From assembly GCA_016719405.1 (NCBI GenBank), contig JADJZE010000002.1:124001-188000 (forward strand): DNA of 64,000 nt. Reading direction: 5' to 3'. The notes under the pieces were generated by a model that searched no databases, was not told where the DNA came from, and worked only from the letters and a program-made list of their open reading frames with translations. The number at the start of each line of letters is the position of its first letter. Position 1 is the first letter of the stretch. The position numbers were made by a program, and so were the translations under genes. Of the stretch, positions 52,871-61,822 are shown one piece after another. This DNA comes from Candidatus Aalborgicola lynettensis. GTDB taxonomy: Bacteria > Pseudomonadota > Gammaproteobacteria > Burkholderiales > Burkholderiaceae_C.

Positions 52871-53356
52871 TCATGCGTTATCAGCTATAAAAAGCGTAGC
52901 ATTAACGTATTCACGTTCTTGGGCCAGCCACTGCAGCACAGGCACTGTTCCAGCCAATATGGGCGCCACCTGGACCGGCAACTGCGCCCATGAGAAGGAT
53001 TGTTGCTCGCGCATCTGCAAGGAGCCCGACCACTGCTCTACTTTGCAGAAATGCAGGCACACCAATGCGTGGGGATAATCCACCATCTCAGTCTTCCAAA
53101 GCTGTGCCGCCGCAATTTCTATACCGAGCTCCTCGCAAAGCTCGCGTTTTAGCGCCTGCTCCACACTCTCACCGGCCTCCAGCTTCCCGCCGGGAAATTC
53201 CCAATAACCGGCATATACCTTGCCTGAAGGCCTGGATGTAAGCAAGAAACTTCCGTCTTGTCGAATCAGTACGCCGACTGCAACATGCACTACAGGACGT
53301 TCCGCACCACCATCGCGTCGTATTAGCGGGTCTGCAACCAAAGGGGATGTTGTCAT
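52871..53356 (-). CDS. mutT: MutT-type Nudix hydrolase
   Basis: The 161-residue protein is close to MutT (8-oxo-dGTP diphosphatase). It has VHVAVGVLIRQDGSFLL (about 23-39), YAGYWEFPGGK (about 48-58) and the Nudix box GGKLEAGESVEQALKRELCEELGI (about 56-79), with AWEFPGGK-like context seen in MutT. Its C-terminal EYVNATLFIADNA and the stop are encoded by a dispersed repeat copy, which suggests an original stop was replaced. It overlaps the DUF815 gene by four bases and so is probably translationally coupled. Convergent with yacG. Confidence 0.9.
   Translation of the reverse strand: MTTSPLVADPLIRRDGGAERPVVHVAVGVLIRQDGSFLLTSRPSGKVYAGYWEFPGGKLEAGESVEQALKRELCEELGIEIAAAQLWKTEMVDYPHALVCLHFCKVEQWSGSLQMREQQSFSWAQLPVQVAPILAGTVPVLQWLAQEREYVNATLFIADNA
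52875..52903 (+). repeat. dispersed repeat, copy 6, overlapping the 3' end of mutT
   Basis: Core variant GCGTTATCAGCTATAAAAAGCGTAGCATT, quoted here in parts: GCG-TTATCAGCTAT, then AAAAAGCGTAGCATT. It resembles copy 3 in the second half but has TTATC for CAAGC. It encodes the end of the mutT product on the opposite strand. Confidence 0.5.
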
Positions 53357-54231
53357 GGTGTAGCAGGGTTCCGCCCGGCGAAATCACGTGCGAACTGCCA
53401 TGCTACCCGCCCGCTGCGCGAACCGCGCTCCAAAGCCCATAACAAAGCCTCAGACCGAGCGGACGCGATTTGCAGAGGTGAGAAACCATATGCTTGAAGC
53501 CACTGCTCTGCAATGTGCAGATACTCTTCCTGGCTGAACGGATAAAAACTCACCCACAAACCAAAACGTTCGGACAGCGATATTTTTTCCTCAATGACCT
53601 CACCCGGATGCACCTCACCGTTTTGCTTATGGGTGTAGGTCAAATTTTCAGCCATGTACTCCGGTAGCAAATGGCGCCGGTTGCTGGTGGCATACACCAG
53701 CACATTGGGCGTGGATGCCGCCACCGAGCCATCAAGCACCGACTTCAACACCTTGTAGCCCGGCTCACCTTCATCAAAACTCAAATCATCACAAAAAACA
53801 ATAAATTTCTCTGGGCGTTCAGCGACGATGTCAACGATATCTGGCAAATCAACCAGTTCTGCTTTATCCACTTCAATCAAACGCAAACCCTGCCCCGCAA
53901 ACGCATGCAGACAGGCACGAATGAGAGATGATTTTCCCGTTCCACGGGCTCCCGTTAAGAGCACATTATTAGCAGGACGCCCGTGCACAAACTGCTCTGT
54001 ATTACGGTAGATCTGTTCCTTTTGAGGCTCAATTTCTTTGAGGTCGTCCAAGCTGATCGCCCCCACGTGCTGCACCGGCAAGATAACCCCCTGGCCCGAA
54101 CTGCGCCTGCGGTACCGGAAAGCGATGGAAGCCCCCCAATCGGGCGCAGACAATCCCTGCGGCAACGCCGATTCAATACGATCCATCAGCTTCTCGGCGC
54201 GTGCCAAAAAAGCAATCAAAGGATCCGCCAT
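53353..54231 (-). CDS. DUF815-family AAA-type ATPase
   Basis: This is a 292-residue cytoplasmic ATPase of the DUF815 family, role unsettled. Visible are Walker A GARGTGKS (about 93-100), Walker B with FIVFCDDLSFDE (about 143-154), the conserved SVAASTPNVLVYATSNRRHLLPEYMAEN (about 168-195), and GLWVSFYPFSQEEYL near residue 230. The family is common in proteobacteria beside argJ and mutT, as here. It follows argJ by three bases on the same strand and overlaps mutT by four. Confidence 0.9.
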   Translation of the reverse strand: MADPLIAFLARAEKLMDRIESALPQGLSAPDWGASIAFRYRRRSSGQGVILPVQHVGAISLDDLKEIEPQKEQIYRNTEQFVHGRPANNVLLTGARGTGKSSLIRACLHAFAGQGLRLIEVDKAELVDLPDIVDIVAERPEKFIVFCDDLSFDEGEPGYKVLKSVLDGSVAASTPNVLVYATSNRRHLLPEYMAENLTYTHKQNGEVHPGEVIEEKISLSERFGLWVSFYPFSQEEYLHIAEQWLQAYGFSPLQIASARSEALLWALERGSRSGRVAWQFARDFAGRNPATP

Positions 54232-54234
54232 ATG

Positions 54235-55464
54235 TCAGGAACGATAGTCTGCGTTGATGGTGACGTAGTCGTGACTCAGATCACATGTCCAGACGGTATC
54301 GCTGGCATTGCCACGCCCCAGGTCCACCCGCACCGTAATTTCGCTTTGTTTCATGACCCTTTGGCCATCTTGTTCACGGTAAAGGGAATTACGCCCACCC
54401 TGGGTCGCCACATGCACATCATCCAGAAAGAGCTCGATTTTGCCCTGATCCAAATCAGCAATACCGGCATAACCGACGGCTGCGAGAATACGTCCCAAAT
54501 TGGGATCACTGGCAAAAAATGCGGTCTTGACCAGCGGTGAATGGGCAATGGCATATGCAACTTGACGGCACTCGGCCGTATCCCGACCGCCATCGACTTG
54601 TATGGTGATGAACTTGGTGGCACCTTCACCATCTCGCACAATGGCTTGTGCCAACTGGCGGGCCACGTCCAGCATGGCATTCTTCAGAAGCAGCCCCTCC
54701 GGGCTGGACAAGGATGTAATCGGAGTGTTACCGGCTTTGTTCGAAGCAATAACGACCAGTGAATCATTGGTCGATGTATCGCCATCCACGGTGATCCGAT
54801 TGAATGAACCCTCTGCCAGGGTCAGCGCCAATTCCTGCATCACAGCCTGGCTCACGCAGGCGTCTGTGGCCATAAACCCCAACATGGTGGCCATATTGGG
54901 GCGAATCATGCCGGCCCCCTTGCTAATGCCCGTCACATGCACCACCTTGCCTGCAATTTCCACCTGCCGCCCGTAAGCCTTGGGGGCGGTATCGGTCGTC
55001 ATGATGCCTTCTGCCGCACGCAGCCAGTTACCCGGTTGTGCATCGGCGATCGCCGCAGCGAGCCCGGCCTCAATACGATCAATGGGCAGGGGCTCCATGA
55101 TGACGCCCGTCGAAAACGGCAAGATCTGTTCCGGTAACACACCCAAACGCTGCGCCAAAGACTTGCACGTACTCAGCGCGCGGGCCAACCCGTCTGCGCC
55201 AGTTCCTGCATTGGCATTCCCGGTATTGATGAGCATCGCGCGAATACCCTGACTACCTGCCAAATGCTGGCGACAGAGTTGCACCGGTGCAGCGCAAAAA
55301 CGGTTGGAGGTAAATACCCCGGCAACCGAAGCCCCCTCATCCAGCAAAACTACTGTCAAGTCCTTGCGCGCGACCTTGCGGACACCCGCCTCGGTCACGC
55401 CGAGGCGTACACCAACGATGGGAAACAGGGTCTGAATATCGGGTGCAGACAAATTCACAGGCAT
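54235..55464 (-). CDS. argJ: bifunctional ornithine acetyltransferase / N-acetylglutamate synthase ArgJ
   Basis: ArgJ recycles the acetyl group in arginine synthesis, moving it from N-acetylornithine to glutamate. It autocleaves into two chains at a Thr in the motif KGAGMIRPNMATMLGF (about residue 190-205). The 409-residue product also has AMLINTGNANAGTG (about 76-89), TVDGDTSTNDS (about 245) and the terminal NADYRS. Whether it is mono- or bifunctional cannot be told from sequence here. It lies 9 bases after secA and is probably transcribed with it. The order secA-argJ-DUF815-mutT is common in Burkholderiales. Confidence 0.95.
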   Translation of the reverse strand: MPVNLSAPDIQTLFPIVGVRLGVTEAGVRKVARKDLTVVLLDEGASVAGVFTSNRFCAAPVQLCRQHLAGSQGIRAMLINTGNANAGTGADGLARALSTCKSLAQRLGVLPEQILPFSTGVIMEPLPIDRIEAGLAAAIADAQPGNWLRAAEGIMTTDTAPKAYGRQVEIAGKVVHVTGISKGAGMIRPNMATMLGFMATDACVSQAVMQELALTLAEGSFNRITVDGDTSTNDSLVVIASNKAGNTPITSLSSPEGLLLKNAMLDVARQLAQAIVRDGEGATKFITIQVDGGRDTAECRQVAYAIAHSPLVKTAFFASDPNLGRILAAVGYAGIADLDQGKIELFLDDVHVATQGGRNSLYREQDGQRVMKQSEITVRVDLGRGNASDTVWTCDLSHDYVTINADYRS

Positions 55465-55473
55465 GATGTTCCC

Positions 55474-58233
55474 TTAAGTCAACTGACCATGGCACTGCTT
55501 GTACTTCTTGCCACTGCCGCACGGGCACGGATCGTTGCGCCCCACACGGGCGACACCCTGCACACCAGCAACCGGGCGCACCGTACCGGGATCGGTGGTG
55601 GTTTGCGTTTCACCCGTTTCAGTAGGGGCGCTGTAGGTGATGTTAGTAATGCTCTCACCCCGGGTTTCCATGGCATCTGCGGCTTGCTCCAGTTGGGCAC
55701 TGGATTGAACTTTGACCGTCATCAGTACTTTGGTGACATCGTTCTTGACCGAGTCCAGCAACTGCCCAAACAGCTCGAATGCTTCGCGCTTGTATTCCTG
55801 TTTGGGTTGTTTTTGCGCATAACCACGCAAATGAATACCTTGGCGCAAATAGTCCAACGCACTCAAATGGTCCCGCCAGTGGGTATCAATGCTTTGTAAT
55901 AGCACCATTCGTTCGAACTGGGTGAAATTGCTTTCCCCAACAAGTTTCAACTTTGCGCTAAATGTATCGTGCACCGCCTGAATTACTGTCGCCAAAATAT
56001 CTTCATCCGTGATGGCACTGGCTTCCTGCACTTGTTTGTGCAAATCCAACTCAATTGCCCATTCATCGGCCAGGATTTTCTGCAGCGTCTTCACGTCCCA
56101 CTGCTCTTCAACCGATTCATGCGGTATGTATTGGCGCACCAAATCCTGAAAACACCCTTCCCGCAGAGAAGATATTTGGGCATTCAAATCAGTCGCATCT
56201 AGGATCGCGTTGCGCTGCTGGTAAATCACTTTACGCTGATCGTTGGAAACATCATCATATTCTAGGAGTTGCTTGCGCATGTCAAAATTGCGCGCCTCCA
56301 CTTTGCGCTGTGCACTTTCAATGCTGCGGGTCACGATGCCAGCCTCAATGGCCTCCCCCTCAGGCATCTTCAATCGCTCCATGATCGCCTTGACGCGGTC
56401 ACCAGCAAAGATGCGCATCAGCGCATCATCCAGACTTAAATAAAAACGGGATGATCCAGGATCGCCCTGCCGCCCCGAACGACCCCGCAACTGATTATCT
56501 ATGCGACGGGACTCATGGCGCTCAGTCGCAATAATGCGTAAACCGCCCAGGGATTTCACATGTTCATGGTCTATTTTCCATTGCGCACGCAACGCTTCGA
56601 TCTTGGCCTGTTTAACTGCCACAGCAACCGAAACGTCAGCCTCTATGGCCTCCACCGCACCCGATATGCTGCCCCCCAGAACAATGTCCGTACCCCGACC
56701 GGCCATATTGGTTGCAATAGTGATCATTTTTGCCCGACCCGCCTGCGCCACAATATCGGCCTCGCGCGCGTGCTGCTTGGCATTCAGCACCTGGTGCGGC
56801 AACTTTTCTTTATCCAATAACTGGGAAATAATCTCAGAATTTTCTATCGATGTTGTACCAACCAGAACCGGTTGCCCACGTCCATAACACTCACGAATAT
56901 CCTGAATCGCTGCTTCGTATTTCTCACGCGTGGTTTTATAAATACGATCCAGTTGATCATCTCGTCGGCTAATTCTGTTCGGTGGAATGACGATAGTTTC
57001 GAGACCATAAATTTCCTGAAACTCGTAGGCCTCAGTATCAGCCGTTCCCGTCATGCCGGCCAACTTGCCATATAAGCGAAAGTAATTCTGAAAAGTAATA
57101 GAAGCCAGCGTCTGGTTCTCAGCCTGGATAGAGACACCCTCCTTAGCTTCAACAGCCTGATGCAAACCATCACTCCAGCGCCGTCCAGTCATTAGACGTC
57201 CAGTGAACTCATCCACAATGACAATTTCACCGTTCTGGATAACGTAATGTTGATCCTTGTGGAACAAATGATTCGCACGCAATGCCGCGTAAAGGTGGTG
57301 CATCAACGTGATGTTGGCCGGGTCATACAACGACGATCCTTCAGGAATCAAGCCTAACTCAGCAAAAATGCGCTCGGCCGTTTCGTGCCCTTGCTCGGTC
57401 AAAAAGACCTGGTGTGTTTTCTCATCCACCGTGAAGTCACCAGGCTTGGTAACCCCTTCACCAGTACGGGGGTCTGCCTCACCCTCCTGTAGCTGAAGTT
57501 GCGGCGCTGCCTTGTTGATCGCCACATACAGGTCAGTGTGATCTTCTGCCTGACCACTGATGATGAGGGGCGTGCGCGCCTCATCAATCAAAATGGAATC
57601 AACTTCATCGATAATGGCGTAGTTCAAGCCACGTTGCACGCGATCTGCAGCCTCGTAGACCATGTTGTCACGAAGATAGTCAAAGCCATATTCGTTATTG
57701 GTACCATAAGTAATGTCGGACCGATAGGCAGCCTGCTTTTCTTCCCTTGGAACATTAGGCAGGTTGATACCTACGCTCAAGCCCAAAAAGTTATACAAAC
57801 GCCCCATCCACTGGGCATCGCGGCTGGCGAGGTAATCGTTTACTGTGACAACGTGAACCCCCTTACCGGTCAATGCATTCAAATATACCGGCAACGTTGA
57901 AGTCAGTGTCTTGCCCTCACCTGTCCGCATTTCAGAAATCTTACCGTAGTGCAAAGCCATTCCACCCAGCATCTGCACATCGAAATGGCGCATTTTCATG
58001 ACACGTTTGGACCCCTCACGCACCACCGCAAACGCTTCCGGCAAAATCGCGTCCAAGGAATCGCCCTTACCCAATCGATCCTTAAACTCCTGAGTCTTAG
58101 CGCGCAAACCCTCGTCGGTCAGTTGCTCCAGTTGCAACTCCAAGGCGTTGATGCGGTTCACAACAGCCTGATACTGCTTTAACAAGCGGTCATTGCGACT
58201 GCCGAAAATTTTGGTGAGAATGTTAATGGCCAT
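55474..58233 (-). CDS. secA: preprotein translocase ATPase SecA
   Basis: SecA drives protein export through SecYEG. The 919-residue protein has DEAD motor 1 with Walker A MRTGEGKTL (about 100) and DEVDSILIDEARTPL (about 210). The preprotein cross-linking domain, the second nucleotide-binding fold with GRGTDI (about 510) and RGRSGRQGDPGSSRFYLS are also present. A C-terminal zinc finger, NDPCPCGSGKKYKQCHG, supplies the SecB-binding end. I chose the ATG at 58233 (MAINILTKIFGSRND). A longer start at 58269 adds 12 unconvincing residues. The 190 bases upstream contain a TAAAAT box at 58372-58377, but no clear -35. Confidence 0.97.
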   Translation of the reverse strand: MAINILTKIFGSRNDRLLKQYQAVVNRINALELQLEQLTDEGLRAKTQEFKDRLGKGDSLDAILPEAFAVVREGSKRVMKMRHFDVQMLGGMALHYGKISEMRTGEGKTLTSTLPVYLNALTGKGVHVVTVNDYLASRDAQWMGRLYNFLGLSVGINLPNVPREEKQAAYRSDITYGTNNEYGFDYLRDNMVYEAADRVQRGLNYAIIDEVDSILIDEARTPLIISGQAEDHTDLYVAINKAAPQLQLQEGEADPRTGEGVTKPGDFTVDEKTHQVFLTEQGHETAERIFAELGLIPEGSSLYDPANITLMHHLYAALRANHLFHKDQHYVIQNGEIVIVDEFTGRLMTGRRWSDGLHQAVEAKEGVSIQAENQTLASITFQNYFRLYGKLAGMTGTADTEAYEFQEIYGLETIVIPPNRISRRDDQLDRIYKTTREKYEAAIQDIRECYGRGQPVLVGTTSIENSEIISQLLDKEKLPHQVLNAKQHAREADIVAQAGRAKMITIATNMAGRGTDIVLGGSISGAVEAIEADVSVAVAVKQAKIEALRAQWKIDHEHVKSLGGLRIIATERHESRRIDNQLRGRSGRQGDPGSSRFYLSLDDALMRIFAGDRVKAIMERLKMPEGEAIEAGIVTRSIESAQRKVEARNFDMRKQLLEYDDVSNDQRKVIYQQRNAILDATDLNAQISSLREGCFQDLVRQYIPHESVEEQWDVKTLQKILADEWAIELDLHKQVQEASAITDEDILATVIQAVHDTFSAKLKLVGESNFTQFERMVLLQSIDTHWRDHLSALDYLRQGIHLRGYAQKQPKQEYKREAFELFGQLLDSVKNDVTKVLMTVKVQSSAQLEQAADAMETRGESITNITYSAPTETGETQTTTDPGTVRPVAGVQGVARVGRNDPCPCGSGKKYKQCHGQLT

Positions 58234-58423
58234 GCGTGCAAGACTGGCCTGAGACCCACTGGGGCCCACAGAACAGCACAGTCCTTCTTTCAGTCAAAGT
58301 GAAATGGAGGTTTTCCCACGAATTGCAACCCAAAGCAAGGAGCTGAATAACGCCAAAAAACCAAAAGGGGGATTTTACAGTTCCGCGAAGGCTGCCACGC
58401 CCAAAATCCGCACGATAGGGCCG

Positions 58424-59374
58424 TTATCGGGTGTGATGTTTAACTTGCACCGACTGCGCTACAGCCAAGTGGTGACCCGCATTGAGGAACTTTTGCGGAT
58501 CCTGCGGCACACCCTGGACCAACACCTCAAAGTGCAAATGCGATCCAGTCGAACGACCAGTACTGCCGACATCCGCAATGTGCTGTCCACGTTTTATCAA
58601 ATCGCCCTTCTTTACGTGGGCCTTGGAACCATGGGCATAACGGGTTATCAAATCATTCCCGTGGTCAACTTCTATCAAATTTCCATACTCAGAATGAAAC
58701 TCCTGCACCACTACTACGCCACCAGCAGCAGCATGAACCGGTGTTCCACTGAGGGCAGGAAAATCAAGCCCTGTGTGCAATGCCGAACGGCCTGAAATCG
58801 GATCAATGCGCCACCCGAATACGGAACCTAGGTTGGCATTGGAAACCGGTGTTTGAGTTGGAACCATCATCTTCTTAATTTTGCGTTCAAACAAGCGGGA
58901 CTCCAGGGCTGCCATGACGTCAGCGCGCTGATCTGCGAGCCTATTCAGACCTTGCAGCATTGCATCCAGTTCCTCCAACGTCAAATCCCGCCCAGCAACC
59001 AACCGTCCGCCTTGACCTGGCTTAATTTTGACATCCGCAGAACTCACACCGGCAAGACCAGATACTCGCTCACCCAGCGACTCCAGTTGCATCATTTTCG
59101 CCTGCATCTCGCCAAGCTTTTTAGCCAACACCTCAATGTTTTCACGCAGGTAGCGATCACGCTGGGCGAACTCATCCTTGACTACCAGTTTGACCAATGC
59201 ACCAACAACGGGCCACCCCTCACGCGCACCTTTGAGAAAAACCCAGTAGTACAAGCCAGCAGAAAACAGCATCAATACAAGCGACAAACCCACCAAGGCC
59301 AACAACAGTTTGGCTCCGCTCAACTGTACGGCTCTGCTTTTTGCCAACCATGCATCCGTGATAATCAATTGCAC
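58424..59374 (-). CDS. M23-family peptidoglycan endopeptidase (DipM/NlpD-like)
   Basis: This is a 316-residue, single-pass inner-membrane or exported zinc peptidase. A membrane helix (about 22-47) is followed by a coiled-coil region (about 65-160), then the LytM/M23 domain. Zinc ligands appear in RSALHTGLDFP (His about 202, Asp about 206) and HLHFEV (about 282). Most of the ALHTGLD / GSTGRSTGSHLHFEV pattern is intact, so it may be active. The family usually acts on cell-wall crosslinks near division sites. It is divergent from the DciA-like gene and upstream of secA. Confidence 0.9.
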   Translation of the reverse strand: MQLIITDAWLAKSRAVQLSGAKLLLALVGLSLVLMLFSAGLYYWVFLKGAREGWPVVGALVKLVVKDEFAQRDRYLRENIEVLAKKLGEMQAKMMQLESLGERVSGLAGVSSADVKIKPGQGGRLVAGRDLTLEELDAMLQGLNRLADQRADVMAALESRLFERKIKKMMVPTQTPVSNANLGSVFGWRIDPISGRSALHTGLDFPALSGTPVHAAAGGVVVVQEFHSEYGNLIEVDHGNDLITRYAHGSKAHVKKGDLIKRGQHIADVGSTGRSTGSHLHFEVLVQGVPQDPQKFLNAGHHLAVAQSVQVKHHTR

Positions 59375-59399
59375 TGCGTAATCCCTCGCACTTCAGATC

Positions 59400-59726
59400 A
59401 TGAACCGCCGCAACCACTCCGTCACACTCCAACAAGCAGCACAGGAATCCCCAACCTTTGCACACCTCGCCACTCTGGCACTGGAATCATCCGAAAGACT
59501 GAAGTCTATTCAAGCACTTATCCCGGCAGCATTGCGCTGCACAGTCAAAGCGGGCCCAATCGACGGGGAAGTTTGGTGCCTCATTCTTGACAGCAACGCC
59601 GCTGCAGCAAAAATTCGCCAACTACTGCCATGTTTTGAATCCCATTTACGAACGAAGGGATGGAATGTGAACTCTATACGTTTGAAAATTCAAACTCAAA
59701 AGCCAACGGGTGAAGAACTCACATGA
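59400..59726 (+). CDS. DciA-like (DUF721) protein
   Basis: DciA proteins load the replicative helicase DnaB in bacteria without DnaC. The 108-residue product has the DUF721 fold pattern: a helix-rich start (TLQQAAQESPTFAHLATLALESSERLKSIQALIP), a central LRCTVKAGPIDGEVWCLILDSNAAAAKIRQLLP and the end KGWNVNSIRLKIQ. The conserved Trp in LxxW is present as WCLIL. Divergent from the M23 gene by 25 bases. It ends six bases before the convergent tRNA-Thr. Confidence 0.82.
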   Translation: MNRRNHSVTLQQAAQESPTFAHLATLALESSERLKSIQALIPAALRCTVKAGPIDGEVWCLILDSNAAAAKIRQLLPCFESHLRTKGWNVNSIRLKIQTQKPTGEELT

Positions 59727-59732
59727 AAATGG

Positions 59733-59805
59733 TGCCGATTATCGGATTCGAACTGATGACCTACCGCTTACAAGGCGGTTGCTCTACCAACTGAGCTAAA
59801 TCGGC
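59733..59805 (-). tRNA. tRNA-Thr (anticodon TGT)
   Basis: On the minus strand the 73-base gene folds with acceptor GCCGATT, D arm TAGCTCAGTTGGTAGAGC, and anticodon stem ACCGC/GCGGT around CTTGTAA (TGT). The variable loop is AGGTC, the T arm CAGTTCGAATCCG, and the discriminator A. CCA is not encoded. It pairs with TAGAAT (59820-59815), a likely -10, nine bases upstream. Confidence 0.95.
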
Positions 59806-59862
59806 ACGTCTTTGATTCTACCTTAACGCAGACATCCCAAAGACCGCAAAGCGACACAAAAA

Positions 59863-60336
59863 CTACTTAATTCGCGTCAAAGCCGGTTTGGCGGCAGTCG
59901 GTGGGCGTGGAGTATCTGATCCAGCACCCTCAGGCTCAGTTGAGGTCACCTGTTTTAAAACTGCATGCTTGCTATCCACAGGCGCAGGCACTTCTTTGGT
60001 AGCAACCGAGGCGGCCAGCATAGGGAAAGCCATACCTTGCCCATTCTCGCGCGCATAAATGGCCAAAACGCGGTCGACGGGCACGTAAATATCACGCGCC
60101 ACACCACCAAATCGACCTTTGAATTCAATAAACGCATTGCCAATGTTCAACGCACTTGTGGCATCGAAACTGATGTTCAGCACAATTTCGCCATCTTTCA
60201 CGTACTCAATGGGAACTCGCACGGTTTCATCCACCAATACCGCAATGAACGGCGTGAACCCATTGTCAGTACACCACTCGTACAAGGCACGAATGAGATA
60301 GGGGCGCGTAGAACTGGATTCGCTTGCGTCAATCAT
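59863..60336 (-). CDS. sspB: ClpXP specificity-enhancing factor SspB
   Basis: SspB tethers ssrA-tagged proteins to ClpX. The 157-residue protein has the conserved fold with RPYLIRALYEWCTDNGFTPFIAV (about 12-34), YVKDGEIVLNIS, GGVARDIYVPVDRVLAIYARENGQGM (about 77-102) and a flexible tail ending in the ClpX-docking motif PALTRIK. The ATG at 60336 has GAGG eight bases before it. A GTG two codons upstream is less well placed. It is 21 bases after sspA, as in most proteobacteria. Confidence 0.95.
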   Translation of the reverse strand: MIDASESSSTRPYLIRALYEWCTDNGFTPFIAVLVDETVRVPIEYVKDGEIVLNISFDATSALNIGNAFIEFKGRFGGVARDIYVPVDRVLAIYARENGQGMAFPMLAASVATKEVPAPVDSKHAVLKQVTSTEPEGAGSDTPRPPTAAKPALTRIK

Positions 60337-60357
60337 AGGCACAGCCTCGCGTGATGT

Positions 60358-60969
60358 TTACTTGCGCATGACCTTTTCTGAGGGCGTCAGCGCTTCGATA
60401 TAAGCCGGACGGGAGAAAATACGTTCAGCATACTTCAACAGGGGCGCCGCATTTTTGCTCAAATCAATGCCGTAGAAATCAAGGCGCCACAGCAGCGGGG
60501 CAATTGCAACATCCAGCATCGAAAAATTGTCACCCAGCATGTATTTGTTCTTCAAGAATACAGGGGCCAGTTGGGTCAGTCGATCGCGAATATGGGCACG
60601 CGCCTTGTCAAGTGCTTTTTCGTTGCCTTTGACATTGCGGGCTTCCAGGGTCGAGACATGCACAAAAAGCTCTTTCTCGAAATTCAGCAAAAACAAGCGC
60701 ACACGCGCCCGATCCACAGGGTCACCGGGCATCAACTGGGGATGCGGAAAGCGCTCATCAATGTATTCATTAATAATGTTCGACTCATACAAGATCAGAT
60801 CCCGCTCCACCAGGATAGGAACCTGCCCATAGGGATTCATGACGCTGATGTCTTCCGGTTTGTTGTACAGGTCGACATCGCGAATTTCGAAATCCATCCC
60901 TTTTTCAAACAGGACAAACCGGCAGCGGTGGGAAAAAGGGCAGGTTGTTCCTGAATACAAGACCATCAT
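60358..60969 (-). CDS. sspA: stringent starvation protein A SspA
   Basis: SspA is a glutathione-transferase-like protein that binds RNA polymerase and helps in acid and starvation responses. The 203-residue product begins MMVLYSGTTCPFSHRCRFVLFEKGMDFEI. It has the VPILVERDLILYESNIINEYIDERFPHPQLMPGDP motif and a C-terminal all-helical domain. The Cys/Ser of the GST active site is replaced as usual in SspA. AGGAG is upstream of the ATG at 60969. It follows a terminator after petC, so it can be expressed from its own promoter. Confidence 0.94.
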   Translation of the reverse strand: MMVLYSGTTCPFSHRCRFVLFEKGMDFEIRDVDLYNKPEDISVMNPYGQVPILVERDLILYESNIINEYIDERFPHPQLMPGDPVDRARVRLFLLNFEKELFVHVSTLEARNVKGNEKALDKARAHIRDRLTQLAPVFLKNKYMLGDNFSMLDVAIAPLLWRLDFYGIDLSKNAAPLLKYAERIFSRPAYIEALTPSEKVMRK

Positions 60970-60990
60970 GGGATAAGACTCCTAAAAATT

Positions 60991-61022
60991 AAAAAGAGTG
61001 GGTTGCCGACGCGAACCCACTC
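60991..61022 (-). terminator. terminator between petC and sspA
   Basis: Minus strand: GAGTGGGTT (61022-61014) pairs perfectly with AACCCACTC (61004-60996) around a nine-base loop, then five T. It separates the bc1 operon from sspAB. Confidence 0.85.
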
Positions 61023-61044
61023 CCATCACACACCGACCCATTGC

Positions 61045-61806
61045 TTACTTGACGTCTTTCCAGTACGCGGCATTCAAACGCCAAGTGCAAAAAGTCAAAA
61101 TCAGCAAGAACAACAACACGCCCACACCGATTCGGGTGCGACTATTTTGGGCTGGTTCGGCCATCCACTGCAAGTAGTTCACCAAATCCCCCACGGCCGA
61201 ATCGTACTCGGCAGGCGACATGGTGCCCGGTTCAAGTTGCTCCCACTTGCCCTTAAAGACATGGACTTCCTGTCCGTGCTCTTGAACGGTTTCAAAAACC
61301 GGCACGCGCTTGCCTTGCAGTTCCCACAGTACATGGGGCATACCTACGCTGGGGAACGCCAGATTGTTCCAGCCCGTCGCTTTGGTATCGTCAGGATAGT
61401 AGGTACGCAGATAGGTGTACAGGTAATCGGCACCCGTTCCCTGCCCGATTGCAGAGCGGGAGCGGGCAATTACCGTCAGATCGGGTGGATTGCCACCAAA
61501 CCAGTCCTTCGCTTGGCGGGGGTCAATCGCAGCCTTCATGGTTTCCCCCACTTTTTCGGTGGTGAACAACAAGTTGTCCTTGATCTGCTGCTCGGTAAGA
61601 CCAATGTCCTTCAACCGATTGAAACGCATGAACGCCGCCGAGTGGCAATTCAGGCAATAGTTCACAAACAGTTTGGCACCGTGCTGCAGAGAGGCCAGGT
61701 CATCGGTCTTCTTGGGTGCCTTGTCCCAGGCAATACCACCGGTGCTGGCGTATGCACCGGCAGCCAGACCCAAAGCGGCCACCACAGTCATCAAAATCTT
61801 TTTCAT
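61045..61806 (-). CDS. petC: cytochrome c1 subunit of the bc1 complex PetC
   Basis: Cytochrome c1 passes electrons from the Rieske protein to soluble cytochrome c. The 253-residue product has a signal peptide (ILMTVVAALGLAAGAYA), haem c site CLNCH (about 51-55), and VGMPHVLWE with the axial Met (about 156-164). A C-terminal membrane anchor (VGVLLFLLILTFCTW) follows. The ATG at 61806 is chosen because the signal starts there. An upstream frame overlaps petB. It is the last gene of petA-petB-petC. Confidence 0.95.
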   Translation of the reverse strand: MKKILMTVVAALGLAAGAYASTGGIAWDKAPKKTDDLASLQHGAKLFVNYCLNCHSAAFMRFNRLKDIGLTEQQIKDNLLFTTEKVGETMKAAIDPRQAKDWFGGNPPDLTVIARSRSAIGQGTGADYLYTYLRTYYPDDTKATGWNNLAFPSVGMPHVLWELQGKRVPVFETVQEHGQEVHVFKGKWEQLEPGTMSPAEYDSAVGDLVNYLQWMAEPAQNSRTRIGVGVLLFLLILTFCTWRLNAAYWKDVK

Positions 61807-61822
61807 TTGTGCGTTCTCCGTC

